From NCBI RefSeq assembly GCF_040834005.1, contig NZ_CP162129.1, positions 4,475,501 through 4,539,500 of the forward strand: a DNA stretch of 64,000 nt, read 5' to 3'. Origin of the DNA: Paenibacillus sp. PL2-23 (GTDB lineage Bacteria; Bacillota; Bacilli; Paenibacillales; Paenibacillaceae). Shown piece after piece: positions 41,605 to 50,440 of this stretch. The stretch's first letter is position 1. The number at the start of each line of letters is the position of its first letter. A model generated the notes under the pieces. The model was not told where the DNA came from. It made no database searches and saw nothing but the letters and a program-made list of their open reading frames with translations. Position numbers and translations under genes: made by a program.

Positions 41605-43518
41605 TTCAAGTTTGATAGGAAAGGTAATGTAGGCTTGTGTCCCTATTCCTTTTTTACTTTTATATACGATTTGGCCATTCATAGCCTCAATGATTCTGAA
41701 TGTAACCATTAGTCCCAGACCTGTACCTTTTGTTTTTTGAGAATAGTACGGTTCTCCCAATCTTGTTAGATCCTCATCATTCATACCTTCTCCGTTATCT
41801 TCAATACATAATACAATTTTATCATCTTCGTCTATTTTCTCTGCTCTAATATTAATTTGTCCGTTCTCTCCTAAAGCCTCCACACTATTTTTAACGATAT
41901 TTATCAATGCTTGTTTGAGTTTTGAAGAATTTCCTTGCACTAATAAATTCTGTTGAACAGTTAATGTCAAACGGCCACCCTGCATAGTGACAAGGGGAAG
42001 TACTATTGCCTTAATTTGATGAAGCTCTTCAAATAAATCTAATCTTACATGATTCTCCAAACCAGGTTTCGCAAATGTGAGAAAATCAGTAATGATCTCA
42101 GATGCTCGATCAAGTTCTTCAGTTGCAAGATTCATAAAAGCCTTATCTTTATCGGAGTTAGACCTTTCTTTAATCAGTTGAAGAAACCCTCGAGTTACCT
42201 GAAGGGGATTTCTTACTTCATGGGCAACAGATGCCGCTAGCTGGCTAATCATTTCTATTTTCTCAGACCTTTGAAGCTCATTATTAAATACTTCAAGTTG
42301 CTTAGAGTATTTCATTAGCTGTTTATAATTTTCCGTAACTTTCCTGACTAAAATGACAACCAATGAAATAACAAAAACTATTACTCCAAATTTCCACAAC
42401 ATTAGCTCATATGTTCTTCCACTTACAAAGTACCATATAATTTCTCCGCAGGTTATACAAACAAAAATGCTAAAGCCACAAGTCAATACTATAGCTGACT
42501 CGTTCTTTTCCAAGCATGCTAGAATTAAGAACAAAACTAAGCCTATCAGACTGCCTAACGCTGTAATTGCAAATAAAATTGGACCAAATATTTGATAATA
42601 ATGATGTATGGATTCTGAAAAAAATCCTAGCAACCACAGACTAAGGAATACGATGGCAACATACATTTGCGACTTTCTAAATATTTGGATAATGTTCTTA
42701 GGCCCTTTTCCAAATATCTTTTCAAAAAAATAAAACAATGATGGTAATAGTATAGACGATGCTACATCGAATGAATGATATACATAAAACCCGATTTGTG
42801 GGATATTAATATGCACAAATGAAGAATATGCCGTTTGCATAATACCGATCGTCAAAATAGACAGACTTAAAGAGTTCCATTCTGGAAAAAGAGATCGGTT
42901 CAAAAAAAGTGTACTTACTGCCATAAATATAGCAATTAACATTAATGAAGCGCCCAGCACGAGATCAAATACATTACTGCCAACATTTTTTTTATGAAGA
43001 TATTCATACTCTCCTACGATAAAATCATCTTTTTGCCCTATACCCTCTGTATTTGATAGAAGCTTAATGAACACCAAACTGTTTGACTCATCTCTTTCAA
43101 GAGGCAACACAAGCTGGTTTCGTTCATACTCATAGCTCCGCTGAGAATCAAACACTTTTTGCCCGTCCACATACACCACAACATCTCTGGCAAAAAGATC
43201 CTCTGTATAAAAAGCCGGACGCATCTGCGTCAGCTCCGGCAGCTCCACCTTCAGCCATGCCGATTTCACGCCCTCGGGCAGCTCCGGGTACTCCCCGCCA
43301 GCTTGCACGGGAAACCAGCCCGCGTCGTCCGGCAAAGCGCTTACTTGCTCGATCGTCAGCTCTTCTCCCGGCTGCACCCACATCATCTGCCATTCGGTGA
43401 TCAGCGTTTCCGGCGAACCTTCCGACCTAGCACTTGCTTCTTGAGGCCGCAGCAGCATAACTGCCAGCAGCATCGAGAGCATAATCCCTATACCAAAGCG
43501 TACTAATGCCCGGTTCAT
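41581..43518 (-). CDS. 7TMR-DISM-type sensor histidine kinase, compositionally chimeric
   Basis: 645 residues. Signal-like N-terminus (1-31); extracytoplasmic 7TMR-DISMED2-like domain (about 40-180); seven membrane helices (about 185-395); coiled coil; HisKA with the phospho-acceptor His in AASVAHEVRNPLQ (about 435); HATPase with VKNSVEALGENGQINI, DNGEGM and GTGLGL. No response regulator is adjacent. The first about 115 codons (43518 to about 43170) are GC-rich like the surroundings; the rest (to 41581) is clearly AT-rich with different codon choice, so the gene looks like a recombinant of a resident 5' part and a foreign 3' part. It converges on the NHLP gene 27 bp away, making it a candidate sensor, by position only. 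Confidence 0.88.
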   Translation of the reverse strand: MNRALVRFGIGIMLSMLLAVMLLRPQEASARSEGSPETLITEWQMMWVQPGEELTIEQVSALPDDAGWFPVQAGGEYPELPEGVKSAWLKVELPELTQMRPAFYTEDLFARDVVVYVDGQKVFDSQRSYEYERNQLVLPLERDESNSLVFIKLLSNTEGIGQKDDFIVGEYEYLHKKNVGSNVFDLVLGASLMLIAIFMAVSTLFLNRSLFPEWNSLSLSILTIGIMQTAYSSFVHINIPQIGFYVYHSFDVASSILLPSLFYFFEKIFGKGPKNIIQIFRKSQMYVAIVFLSLWLLGFFSESIHHYYQIFGPILFAITALGSLIGLVLFLILACLEKNESAIVLTCGFSIFVCITCGEIIWYFVSGRTYELMLWKFGVIVFVISLVVILVRKVTENYKQLMKYSKQLEVFNNELQRSEKIEMISQLAASVAHEVRNPLQVTRGFLQLIKERSNSDKDKAFMNLATEELDRASEIITDFLTFAKPGLENHVRLDLFEELHQIKAIVLPLVTMQGGRLTLTVQQNLLVQGNSSKLKQALINIVKNSVEALGENGQINIRAEKIDEDDKIVLCIEDNGEGMNDEDLTRLGEPYYSQKTKGTGLGLMVTFRIIEAMNGQIVYKSKKGIGTQAYITFPIKLENANTSSA

Positions 43519-43667
43519 GTCAACACCTCAACCTCAGCTAATCTATACCTATTCAATCATCAGGCTATGATAAAATTCGACACAGTTCCACAAATTTCAC
43601 TTAACCCTATTTTCCTCTATTTAACTATTCAGCGCAACAGCAGGAAGCAGGGTTTTGAAAAAATAAA

Positions 43668-43712
43668 CCTGCGACCGCCGCACCCAATGATAAGGATGCG
43701 ACATGTCGCAGG
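43668..43712 (-). terminator. Terminator of the gntR-ABC-permease operon
   Basis: Minus strand CCTGCGAC (43712-43705) pairs with GTCGCAGG (43675-43668), followed by TTTATTTTTTC. The loop includes the palindrome-like GCGACATGTCGC region. It lies 17 bp past the permease stop. Confidence 0.75.
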
Positions 43713-43729
43713 CTATTAATGAATCTATC

Positions 43730-44419
43730 TTAGACCAGCTTGCGTCTAATCCTTACCTTCCGCAGCAAGAAGAGATTGGCGGCAAGCAGGAGACCTGCAA
43801 CGACGAGCAGCATGAGCACCTCTAGCCATAAGGCGAAGGAGGTTCCGGCATCGGCAATGATCTCCATCAGAATAATCGGAACGAGGGCAGCCACACAGAT
43901 GATGGTCCCGACCCGCCAATCCTTCCCGTAATATCCGTTGCCAATCAGCCAACCGGCCAGGCAGTAGCCCACCGAGAGAATAAAATAATCCATGGAGCCC
44001 TCCAGCAGCGGAGGCTGCTTCAAGTCTCCCGTTCCTCCCGCCATTTGGTACAGCAGCTGTTCAATTGGGTAACCAACCGCCGTCAGCACGGTGCAGACGA
44101 AGGATAGACCGACGAACAGGAGCGCGCTGCCCCAAGCAAAGTGCTTTCTTGTGATGCCGAACGTTACGTAGGAGGCTAGTGATACCGGGGTCACTAATAT
44201 ACCGATGACAAGTAGAAAAATCTTGGGGGAATAGACACTTCCCTCCCATATTCCTCCGCCCCACATACTCTCATCCACCTCGCCAAGATGGCGAAGAAGT
44301 AAGTTAATGCCGACGTACACGATGACGAAGATAGACCAATACCAGATAAGCGTGACCCGATACCCGGACCACATGCTGCCGGCTACCTTCAGCGCGGGAT
44401 GTTGCCCTGACTTATTCAT
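43730..44419 (-). CDS. ABC transporter permease-like membrane protein
   Basis: A 229-residue protein with six predicted membrane helices and short loops, ending in a basic tail (RKVRIRRKLV). It overlaps the ABC ATPase gene by 8 nt and is the third gene of the GntR-ATPase-permease operon. This fits the YtrA-type cell-envelope stress ABC systems of Firmicutes. No specific substrate motif is visible. Confidence 0.8.
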   Translation of the reverse strand: MNKSGQHPALKVAGSMWSGYRVTLIWYWSIFVIVYVGINLLLRHLGEVDESMWGGGIWEGSVYSPKIFLLVIGILVTPVSLASYVTFGITRKHFAWGSALLFVGLSFVCTVLTAVGYPIEQLLYQMAGGTGDLKQPPLLEGSMDYFILSVGYCLAGWLIGNGYYGKDWRVGTIICVAALVPIILMEIIADAGTSFALWLEVLMLLVVAGLLLAANLFLLRKVRIRRKLV

Positions 44420-45296
44420 GAAGCGCTCCCCCTCTTCTCGTTAGATGCACGAACAGATCCTGCAGGGGCACCGGGCCCAGCTCCAGCCCCTCCGCGCGCG
44501 CTCTGGTCACTCTCTCGGAGCTAAGCTCTCCGTATACAGTAATGGATTTGGTGCCGCCAAGCTTCTGCTCCCCAAGCACGTTCAGTCCAAGCTGGAACTC
44601 ATCCACCTTGGCCGCCGGTCCTGTTACGGTTACGCCCCTTCCGCGAAGCAGTTCAGTCTCCTCGTGCAGCAGCAGCTTGCCACCATCCAGAATGAGCACT
44701 TCCTCGAACAAGCTGCTCACCTCTTCGATCAGATGCGTAGACAGAATGAATGTGCGCGGCTGCTCCATATAATCCTTCAGCAGCTCCTCGTAGAAGGCAT
44801 ACCTGGAGGGGGCGTCCATGCCAAGATACGCTTCGTCGAATATCGTTACCGGCGCTCTGCTGGCCAGACCGATCGTCACACCCAGCGCCGACTTCATCCC
44901 CCTGGACAGCGCGGAGATGCGCTTCTTCAACGGCAAGCCGAAAGATTCCAGGAGGCGAGCAGCGTAAGAGTCGTCCCAGTTCGGCCAGCAAACGGCAGCC
45001 AGCTTCAGCGCATCCTTCACGTGGTATCCATCTGCCAGATGAACACTCTCTTGGATCAAACAAACCTGGCTCGTCACCGCCGCATTCTCGAATGGCGCTT
45101 CGCCGCCAATCCTCACTTCTCCCTTCGATTGAGGCTGGAAGGAGGCCAGGACGGATAGCAGGCTTGTTTTGCCGGAGCCGTTGCGTCCCAGCAATCCGTA
45201 TATTTTGCCTCCATCCAGGTGGAATGACACTTGGTCGACAGCCGTCATTGGGCCATAACGGACGGTTAGATCCTTCACTTCAATTGCCAGGGTCAT
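44412..45296 (-). CDS. ABC transporter ATP-binding protein (YtrB-like)
   Basis: A 294-residue ABC ATPase: Walker A GRNGSGKTS, signature-like ALSRGMKSALG, Walker B VTIFDEAYLGMD and switch STHLI. The deviation from LSGGQ and DEP to LSRGM and DEA is typical of the YtrB subfamily. A C-terminal about 70-residue extension follows. It overlaps the GntR gene by 4 nt and the permease by 8 nt. The operon is expected to respond to cell-wall stress by family; the signal here is unknown. Confidence 0.88.
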   Translation of the reverse strand: MTLAIEVKDLTVRYGPMTAVDQVSFHLDGGKIYGLLGRNGSGKTSLLSVLASFQPQSKGEVRIGGEAPFENAAVTSQVCLIQESVHLADGYHVKDALKLAAVCWPNWDDSYAARLLESFGLPLKKRISALSRGMKSALGVTIGLASRAPVTIFDEAYLGMDAPSRYAFYEELLKDYMEQPRTFILSTHLIEEVSSLFEEVLILDGGKLLLHEETELLRGRGVTVTGPAAKVDEFQLGLNVLGEQKLGGTKSITVYGELSSERVTRARAEGLELGPVPLQDLFVHLTRRGGALHE

Positions 45297-45658
45297 GACC
45301 TCGACTCCCCTCTCTTCTCAATATGCTTCATCACTTCCGCGATGGGCACTCCTATGCGATCCGCTTCCTCCACCATAGGATTGACCACCTCCTCAAAAAA
45401 CCGCTCCCGCCTTACTTGAAGGAGCTTATCTCTTGCGTCCGGGCTGACGAACATGCCGATCCCTCTCTTCTTGTATAGAATGCCTTCCTCCGTCAGAAGC
45501 TGGAAGCCCTTGGCCGCCGTCGCCGGATTAATCCGGTAGAATGCCGCATATTGATTGGTCGACATGACCTGCTCTTCCTCCTTCAGCACGCCGCTTACGA
45601 TATCGTTTTTGATGCCATCCGCAATCTGCTGATAGATGGGGCTCCGTTCATCAAACAT
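45293..45658 (-). CDS. GntR-family regulator, YtrA type
   Basis: A 121-residue regulator with the N-terminal GntR winged helix (SPIYQQIADGIKNDIVSG, then TNQYAAFYRINPATAAKGFQ) and only a short C-terminal dimerisation tail, which marks the YtrA subfamily. It heads the operon and probably represses it through the palindrome at 45675-45710. Confidence 0.92.
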   Translation of the reverse strand: MFDERSPIYQQIADGIKNDIVSGVLKEEEQVMSTNQYAAFYRINPATAAKGFQLLTEEGILYKKRGIGMFVSPDARDKLLQVRRERFFEEVVNPMVEEADRIGVPIAEVMKHIEKRGESRS

Positions 45659-45674
45659 GACATCACCTCAATAC

Positions 45675-45710
45675 TTATATGGTTCATTACTTATGTAACT
45701 AACCATATAA
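45675..45710. promoter_or_regulatory. Operator palindrome of the YtrA-type operon
   Basis: TTATATGGTT (45675-45684) and AACCATATAA (45701-45710) are a perfect 10-bp inverted repeat with a 16-nt spacer that itself holds TTAC-N4-GTAA. It is 17 bp upstream of the gntR start, the usual position for autoregulation. Confidence 0.7.
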
Positions 45711-45902
45711 CCTTTTCGTTGCCGCGTCAAGCCCAATTCCCTATGCTGACCCCTGCTTTCCATTCAACCAGCCTGTAGAAAAATACCCCGCATGGTGGGC
45801 TCCTCATCGAAACAATTATCGAGGTCGCCTCGTCTATTGATTACAAGCTCAAACAGCGTGCATCCACAATTGCGATATACACAACAAAAAGGAGGAACCC
45901 CC

Positions 45903-48428
45903 GTGAACAAAAAAGCTATGCTGGCCGCTTGCCTCACCTTGACGCTCTGCGTTGCGGCGACCCTGCAATGGGCCAAGCCTGCTGACACCGCCTCGGCGCA
46001 AGAAGGAATTAAGGTGGTCATCGAAGGGAAACCGCTTACCCTGTCTACTCCGGCGTTCATTGAGAACGGCTCTACCTTGGTTCCCGTCAGGGAAATCGCT
46101 GAGGCGTTAGGCGCTGAAGTGACCTACAAGGAGACGGACAAAGGGGCGCGGACCGTGCGCCTCACTCGCGGAGCTCGCGAGGCGCTGCTGACGATCGGCT
46201 CCACAACGATGGAAGCCGGCGGGAAGCGCGTAACGCTTAACGCGTATCCTCGAACCGTAAAGAGCATTACGATGGTACCGCTCAGAGCAATATCCGAATC
46301 GCTTGGCACGGTCGTTACATGGGATGGCATCCAACGAATCGTCTCCATCGATGAGCCGCTGCAGCTGCCCTCCATTGGCTCTGAGAAGAAGCTGGCAGAG
46401 CTGCTGCAGCATATGGCGGAGCAGCGGACATCTATGACACTCTTCGGCGCAGAAGACGGCGCAATCAGTGCCCCAACCTCCTCGGCTGTAGACAAGGCGG
46501 CGGCAGCGCCTGAAGCCGCCCCGGCTGCCTCGGACGACGGCGGTGCTGGCAGCGACTACTCGCGGACCAATGTGCAGGTGGATGGCGTGGACGAGGCGGA
46601 CTGGGTGAAGACGGATGGGAATTACATCTATCAAATCAGCGGCTCGCGCGTCGTCATCGCGGATATAGCCGATCCGGCCAAGCCTCGCCTCACGGCGGAG
46701 TTAAGCTACTCCAGAGAGGAAGGCTTCCAGCCTCAGCAGCTCTACATCGACGATTCCAAGCTGCTAGTCATTGGCTCGAAGACACTGTACGACAACGCCT
46801 CCCATTCAGGAGGGACGGCAGAGCCTGCATCGCCATCTGAAGGCTCTGCGACTCGCAGCGGCTCAGGCGATTCGTCGGCCAGCAGCCCGGTAGATGACGC
46901 TGCCGTCAGCGGCAAGATGGCGATTATGCCAATCTATTCGCACAAAAGCATGGTTGTAGCTTATGTATATGAACTCGGCAGCGACGGCAAGCCAACGCTC
47001 ACCCGCCAGCTTGAGCAAGAAGGCAGCTATCTGTCTTCTCGCAAAATCGGCAATGCCCTGTATCTGATTACGAACAAATACACCTATCACTACGGCATTT
47101 ATGACATGCCGGCCACGAAGAGCGAGCAAGCCGCGGGCAAGCTGGCCGCCGCTTACGAGCCGAGCTTCCGGGACACCGCTGTCTCGGATGAGCTGCAGAC
47201 CGTAAAGCTTAGCGACATCCGCTACTTCCCGGAGCCTGTAGACAATTCCATGATGCTGGTTGGCGCCGTTGACCTTGGCCAGCCGGAAGGAGCGCTGCAG
47301 GTATCCGCTTATTTCGGCGCTGGCGGCACAATCTACGCTTCACAGAGAAATCTGTACACCGCGCAGACGGTGTATGCCGAAGAAGACGGCAGCTACAAAG
47401 GAACCACCAAGCTGCATAAGTTCCGTCTCGACAACGGCAGCATCACATATATCAGCGAAGGCTCTGTGCCTGGCGCGCTGCTGAACCAATTTTCGATGGA
47501 TGAGCATGAGGGCTACTTCCGCGTCGCATTGACCAAAGGCGATATGTGGGCTGCCGGCGAGGCCGGCTCCACGAACAACGTGTATGTGCTGAACGAGAAG
47601 CTGGAGACGGTCGGCAAGCTGGAGGGGCTGGCCCCTGGGGAGCGCATCTATTCGGTACGCTTCATGGGCGACCGCGCCTACATGGTAACCTTCCGCAATG
47701 TCGATCCGCTCTTCGTTATCGATCTTGCGAATCCGGCGAAGCCAGGGGTGCTGGGACAGCTCAAGATTCCGGGCTACAGCGATTACCTGCATCCATACGA
47801 TGAGAATCATCTGATCGGCTTCGGCAAGGAAACGATCGAGCTGCCGTCCGGAGGCATGAGCCAGGACGACACAATTGCTTATACTCAAGGCATGAAGCTC
47901 GCATTATTCGACGTCACCGACGTGACGCAGCCGAAGGAGCTGTTCAAGGAAATCATTGGCGATCGCGGCACGCATTCCGAGCTTCTTTATGATCACAAGG
48001 CGCTGCTGTTCTCGAAGGACAAAGGACTGCTGGCTTTCCCTGTTGAGCTGTACGAGGTCAGCAGCAAGGCGCGGGAAGAGGCTGGCAGCTCCCCGGCTTA
48101 CGGACAATTTACGTATCAAGGCGCTTATGTCTATGGCATCGACCTGAAGAAGGGCTTTCAGCTTCGCGGCCGCATCAGCCATCTTTCGGAATCAGAGCTG
48201 GCGCAAGCGGGGCACTACGGGTATGACTATACCAAGACGGTTCGACGGATACTGTATGCGGGAGACACGCTGTACACCCTGTCCGAGGCGATGCTGAAGG
48301 CGAATCGGATGGATAATCTGCAGGAGCAGGGCTCGCTTCCCTACCCGCACGATCCCGGCTACGGATATGGCCATGGCAAGGTTGGCGTTCCCATGCCGAT
48401 TGATCCCATGCCGGCCGTAGAGCCGTAA
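45903..48428 (+). CDS. Secreted beta-propeller protein with N-terminal copper amine oxidase-like domain
   Basis: 841 residues. A signal peptide (about 1-33, ending ADTASAQ) is followed by a Cu_amine_oxidN-type domain (about 36-160: TLSTPAFIENGSTLVPVREI and VPLRAISESLGTVVTWDG), a common cell-surface module in Paenibacillus. After an Ala-rich linker comes a large beta-propeller-like region opening with VDGVDEADWVKTDGNYIYQIS, the hallmark of secreted propeller proteins distantly related to WD40. The start is GTG 45903 with AAGGAGG upstream. It is exported; enzymatic activity is not evident. Confidence 0.88.
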   Translation: MNKKAMLAACLTLTLCVAATLQWAKPADTASAQEGIKVVIEGKPLTLSTPAFIENGSTLVPVREIAEALGAEVTYKETDKGARTVRLTRGAREALLTIGSTTMEAGGKRVTLNAYPRTVKSITMVPLRAISESLGTVVTWDGIQRIVSIDEPLQLPSIGSEKKLAELLQHMAEQRTSMTLFGAEDGAISAPTSSAVDKAAAAPEAAPAASDDGGAGSDYSRTNVQVDGVDEADWVKTDGNYIYQISGSRVVIADIADPAKPRLTAELSYSREEGFQPQQLYIDDSKLLVIGSKTLYDNASHSGGTAEPASPSEGSATRSGSGDSSASSPVDDAAVSGKMAIMPIYSHKSMVVAYVYELGSDGKPTLTRQLEQEGSYLSSRKIGNALYLITNKYTYHYGIYDMPATKSEQAAGKLAAAYEPSFRDTAVSDELQTVKLSDIRYFPEPVDNSMMLVGAVDLGQPEGALQVSAYFGAGGTIYASQRNLYTAQTVYAEEDGSYKGTTKLHKFRLDNGSITYISEGSVPGALLNQFSMDEHEGYFRVALTKGDMWAAGEAGSTNNVYVLNEKLETVGKLEGLAPGERIYSVRFMGDRAYMVTFRNVDPLFVIDLANPAKPGVLGQLKIPGYSDYLHPYDENHLIGFGKETIELPSGGMSQDDTIAYTQGMKLALFDVTDVTQPKELFKEIIGDRGTHSELLYDHKALLFSKDKGLLAFPVELYEVSSKAREEAGSSPAYGQFTYQGAYVYGIDLKKGFQLRGRISHLSESELAQAGHYGYDYTKTVRRILYAGDTLYTLSEAMLKANRMDNLQEQGSLPYPHDPGYGYGHGKVGVPMPIDPMPAVEP

Positions 48429-48433
48429 GTAAC

Positions 48434-48472
48434 AAGAAGAGTCGCTGCGATCCCGAATCGCGGCGGCTTCTT
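48434..48472 (+). terminator. Terminator after the beta-propeller gene
   Basis: AAGAAGAGTCGCTGCGAT pairs with ATCGCGGCGGCTTCTT (some G-T pairs, two unpaired bases) around a 5-nt loop, followed by TGTTTTG. It lies 5 bp past the stop. Confidence 0.75.
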
Positions 48473-48562
48473 TGTTTTGCCATATTATAGGAGACCATTA
48501 CTGTTATTTTCTGCTATAATGAGAGAAGCGCTATTCATATAACAGGATAAAGGATGATGGCC

Positions 48563-48664
48563 ATGTCCGATCACAACAACCGCGATGATCTGGCGGAACG
48601 ACGCCGCAATAAGCTCAAGGTGCTGCAGTTCGACAAGTCCAGCGGTATGATGTCAAGTCCCTGA
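48563..48664 (+). pseudogene. 5' fragment of an AAA+ ATPase gene, cut by an IS110 element
   Basis: An ATG at 48563 with AAAGGATGATGG upstream opens a frame MSDHNNRDDLAERRRNKLK... that reaches FDKSSGMM and then soon stops at 48662-48664 in foreign sequence. The continuation of the gene lies at 50441 and beyond, in the same orientation. The fragment supplies the charged N-terminal helix missing from the downstream ATPase part. Confidence 0.75.
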
Positions 48665-48805
48665 ATCGGTCGAATTGGTAATTTTCTTGGCTGTAACAGC
48701 TGGGAGTGCCGAAATATGGACGCATCAAACTAGACCCAGTTGAAAATCGAGTGTAATTCCAAAATTTAACTGGGAATTAAGCTAAGGACTTTGGCAAAGG
48801 AGGCG

Positions 48806-50050
48806 TTAATCCTTCGCAGGCGTCACCTTCCTTCGTGGCGTATAGAGTTGGCCGTTGCGTAGCAGCACATCGACCAGACGCACAAGTTTTCTTGCCGTTA
48901 AGACGAGGGCGCGTTTATGTTGGTGCTTAGGAACTTCTTTAAATTTCTTTCGGTAGTATTCACCAAATTCTTCATCGCGGTTTTTCACCGAGTTGGCAGC
49001 TTCAACCAGGTAATAGCGAAGGAATCGGTTGCCGGATTTAATGCGTTTCGTATCTTCTGCCTCGAATGCGCCAGATTGTTGTCTGCGCCATGTAAGTCCG
49101 GCATACTTGGCAACAGCGGCTTGATCACTGAAGCGTTCGATGTCGCCGAGCTCAGCTAGGATACCGGCAGCGTAGACGCGATCAATGCCGGGAACGGAAC
49201 GCAGGCAAAGGGCTCCTGGAATGGTCTCTAGAATCTTCTCGATCGCCTTGTCCAAATCTTTCAGTTGAGCCTGGATGCTTCGAATGGCTTGGATCGATGT
49301 GCCGAGTACAAGGTCAATGGAGTCCTCAACCACCTTGGAGAGGCGGTAGGAAGCTCTGGCGGCCTTTTGTATGCAGGCAGCAACGTTCTCGGGATCTGGG
49401 AAGCGATTGCGCCCTTTGTCCCGTAAGTAGTCAGCCAGATCGCCAACCTCCTTCGTCGCGATGTCGTCTAGGCTATACTTCTCGGACAGCATCTCAAGGA
49501 TGGCATGGCCGAATACAGAGCTCTCGACTTCGGTCGTAAAGGCGTTGCACTTGTAGAACAGGCTCTGTAAGAAGTATTGCTTCTCGCGCGTCAGGTTGTG
49601 GATCAAGTGAAATCGCATGCGCGTCAGGCGCTGGAGCGCGACATACTGCTCCTGCATGACGACGGTGGTCGTCAGTCGCCCGAAGCGAAGGCGATCGGCG
49701 ATGACCCAAGCATCTAGCCTGTCGGTCTTGTCCAGATCGGGATAAGCATCTCGGAACTTGCTGACCAGCTTTGGATTAATCGTGAAGACCTTGGCGCCCC
49801 GCTCTCGGAGTGAAGCGTCCTGATGCAAGTACATGGCGGGATGCCAGCTGTACACCGAAGTAGACTCGAGACCAATATGGATCTCTGCGATTGCATGCTT
49901 GTCCGCCAGAGCAACGATGCGGTCTCTGAGGTACGAAGCGCCTTCGAGATTATTCTTGACGGTGAGTGTCTCTAACTTATCACCGTCCACATTCATGAAA
50001 CACGTTTCCAGCTCTTTCGAGCTGACGTCAATACCGACAAAAAGCTTCAT
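48806..50050 (-). CDS. IS110-family DEDD transposase
   Basis: 414 residues. The N-terminal RuvC-like DEDD domain shows FVGIDVSSKE (Asp8), GLESTSVYSW (Glu62) and KTDRLDA (Asp110, Asp113). The C-terminal Transposase_20 domain has LRSVPGIDRVYAAGILAELGD and the AGLTWRRQQSG segment with the candidate catalytic serine. These enzymes recombine DNA guided by an element-encoded RNA. ATG 50050 is chosen: GGAGG lies 8 nt upstream; earlier in-frame codons are in the 5' non-coding region. The frame is intact, so the copy may be active. Confidence 0.95.
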   Translation of the reverse strand: MKLFVGIDVSSKELETCFMNVDGDKLETLTVKNNLEGASYLRDRIVALADKHAIAEIHIGLESTSVYSWHPAMYLHQDASLRERGAKVFTINPKLVSKFRDAYPDLDKTDRLDAWVIADRLRFGRLTTTVVMQEQYVALQRLTRMRFHLIHNLTREKQYFLQSLFYKCNAFTTEVESSVFGHAILEMLSEKYSLDDIATKEVGDLADYLRDKGRNRFPDPENVAACIQKAARASYRLSKVVEDSIDLVLGTSIQAIRSIQAQLKDLDKAIEKILETIPGALCLRSVPGIDRVYAAGILAELGDIERFSDQAAVAKYAGLTWRRQQSGAFEAEDTKRIKSGNRFLRYYLVEAANSVKNRDEEFGEYYRKKFKEVPKHQHKRALVLTARKLVRLVDVLLRNGQLYTPRRKVTPAKD

Positions 50051-50420
50051 TTGGAATTCCTCCTTTCGATGAGGGATAACGGGAATAGACTCTCCGGGAT
50101 GCCTCCGGCGCACGCGCAGATCAATCACCCTCGCCTATAAGAACACACTTCGGTCCATGAGCTGCCTTGGTTTGCTAATGCCAAGCATGGGGTGCCAAAG
50201 GGAACGGCCAGCGGGTCAGAAGCTCAGACGCGTACCGGAGAAACAGACTTAAAAATGTAGACACGCTACAGGAGGCAAAAGAATTTCCCCGATGGATCCC
50301 TATGATCCATTGTCCAGAGGCATGCCGGAAAGTCCAGTCCCTTATTCAAATTTCAAGGTGCGAATTTACTGGAAATTGAGAAGTTCGCCTCCAGCTCCCT
50401 CGGGAGCTGGAAAATGGCTC
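50051..50420 (-). ncRNA. Candidate bridge-RNA region of the IS110 element
   Basis: No coding frame is supported here. The stretch contains several local hairpins, for example CTCCAGCTCC-CTC-GGGAGCTGGA near 50390-50412 and TGGATCC/GGATCCA near 50290-50308. It occupies the transposase-upstream position of known IS110 bridge RNAs. Assignment rests on position and structure potential only; the guide loops were not resolved. Confidence 0.35.
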
Positions 50421-50440
50421 AAAACTAAGTTCTAAAAATA

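Larger units (their letters stand above)
48665..50440 (-). mobile_element. IS110-family insertion sequence
   Basis: About 1.8 kb between the two halves of the AAA+ gene, carrying one DEDD transposase gene on the minus strand. No terminal inverted repeats or clear target duplication are visible, as usual for IS110. The exact ends are uncertain by about 20 bp: joining at ATGATG / CTATACG (48648/50441) or at CCCT / ACGAGG restores an open ATPase frame. About 390 bp of non-coding DNA lies 5' of the transposase start, the place where IS110-group elements encode their bridge RNA. Confidence 0.85.

Noticed and set aside
48806..50050. Split of the AAA+ gene as two independent genes
   Set aside because: The N-terminal fragment has no end of its own, and the downstream part lacks a proper start; both reading frames rejoin when the IS is removed.
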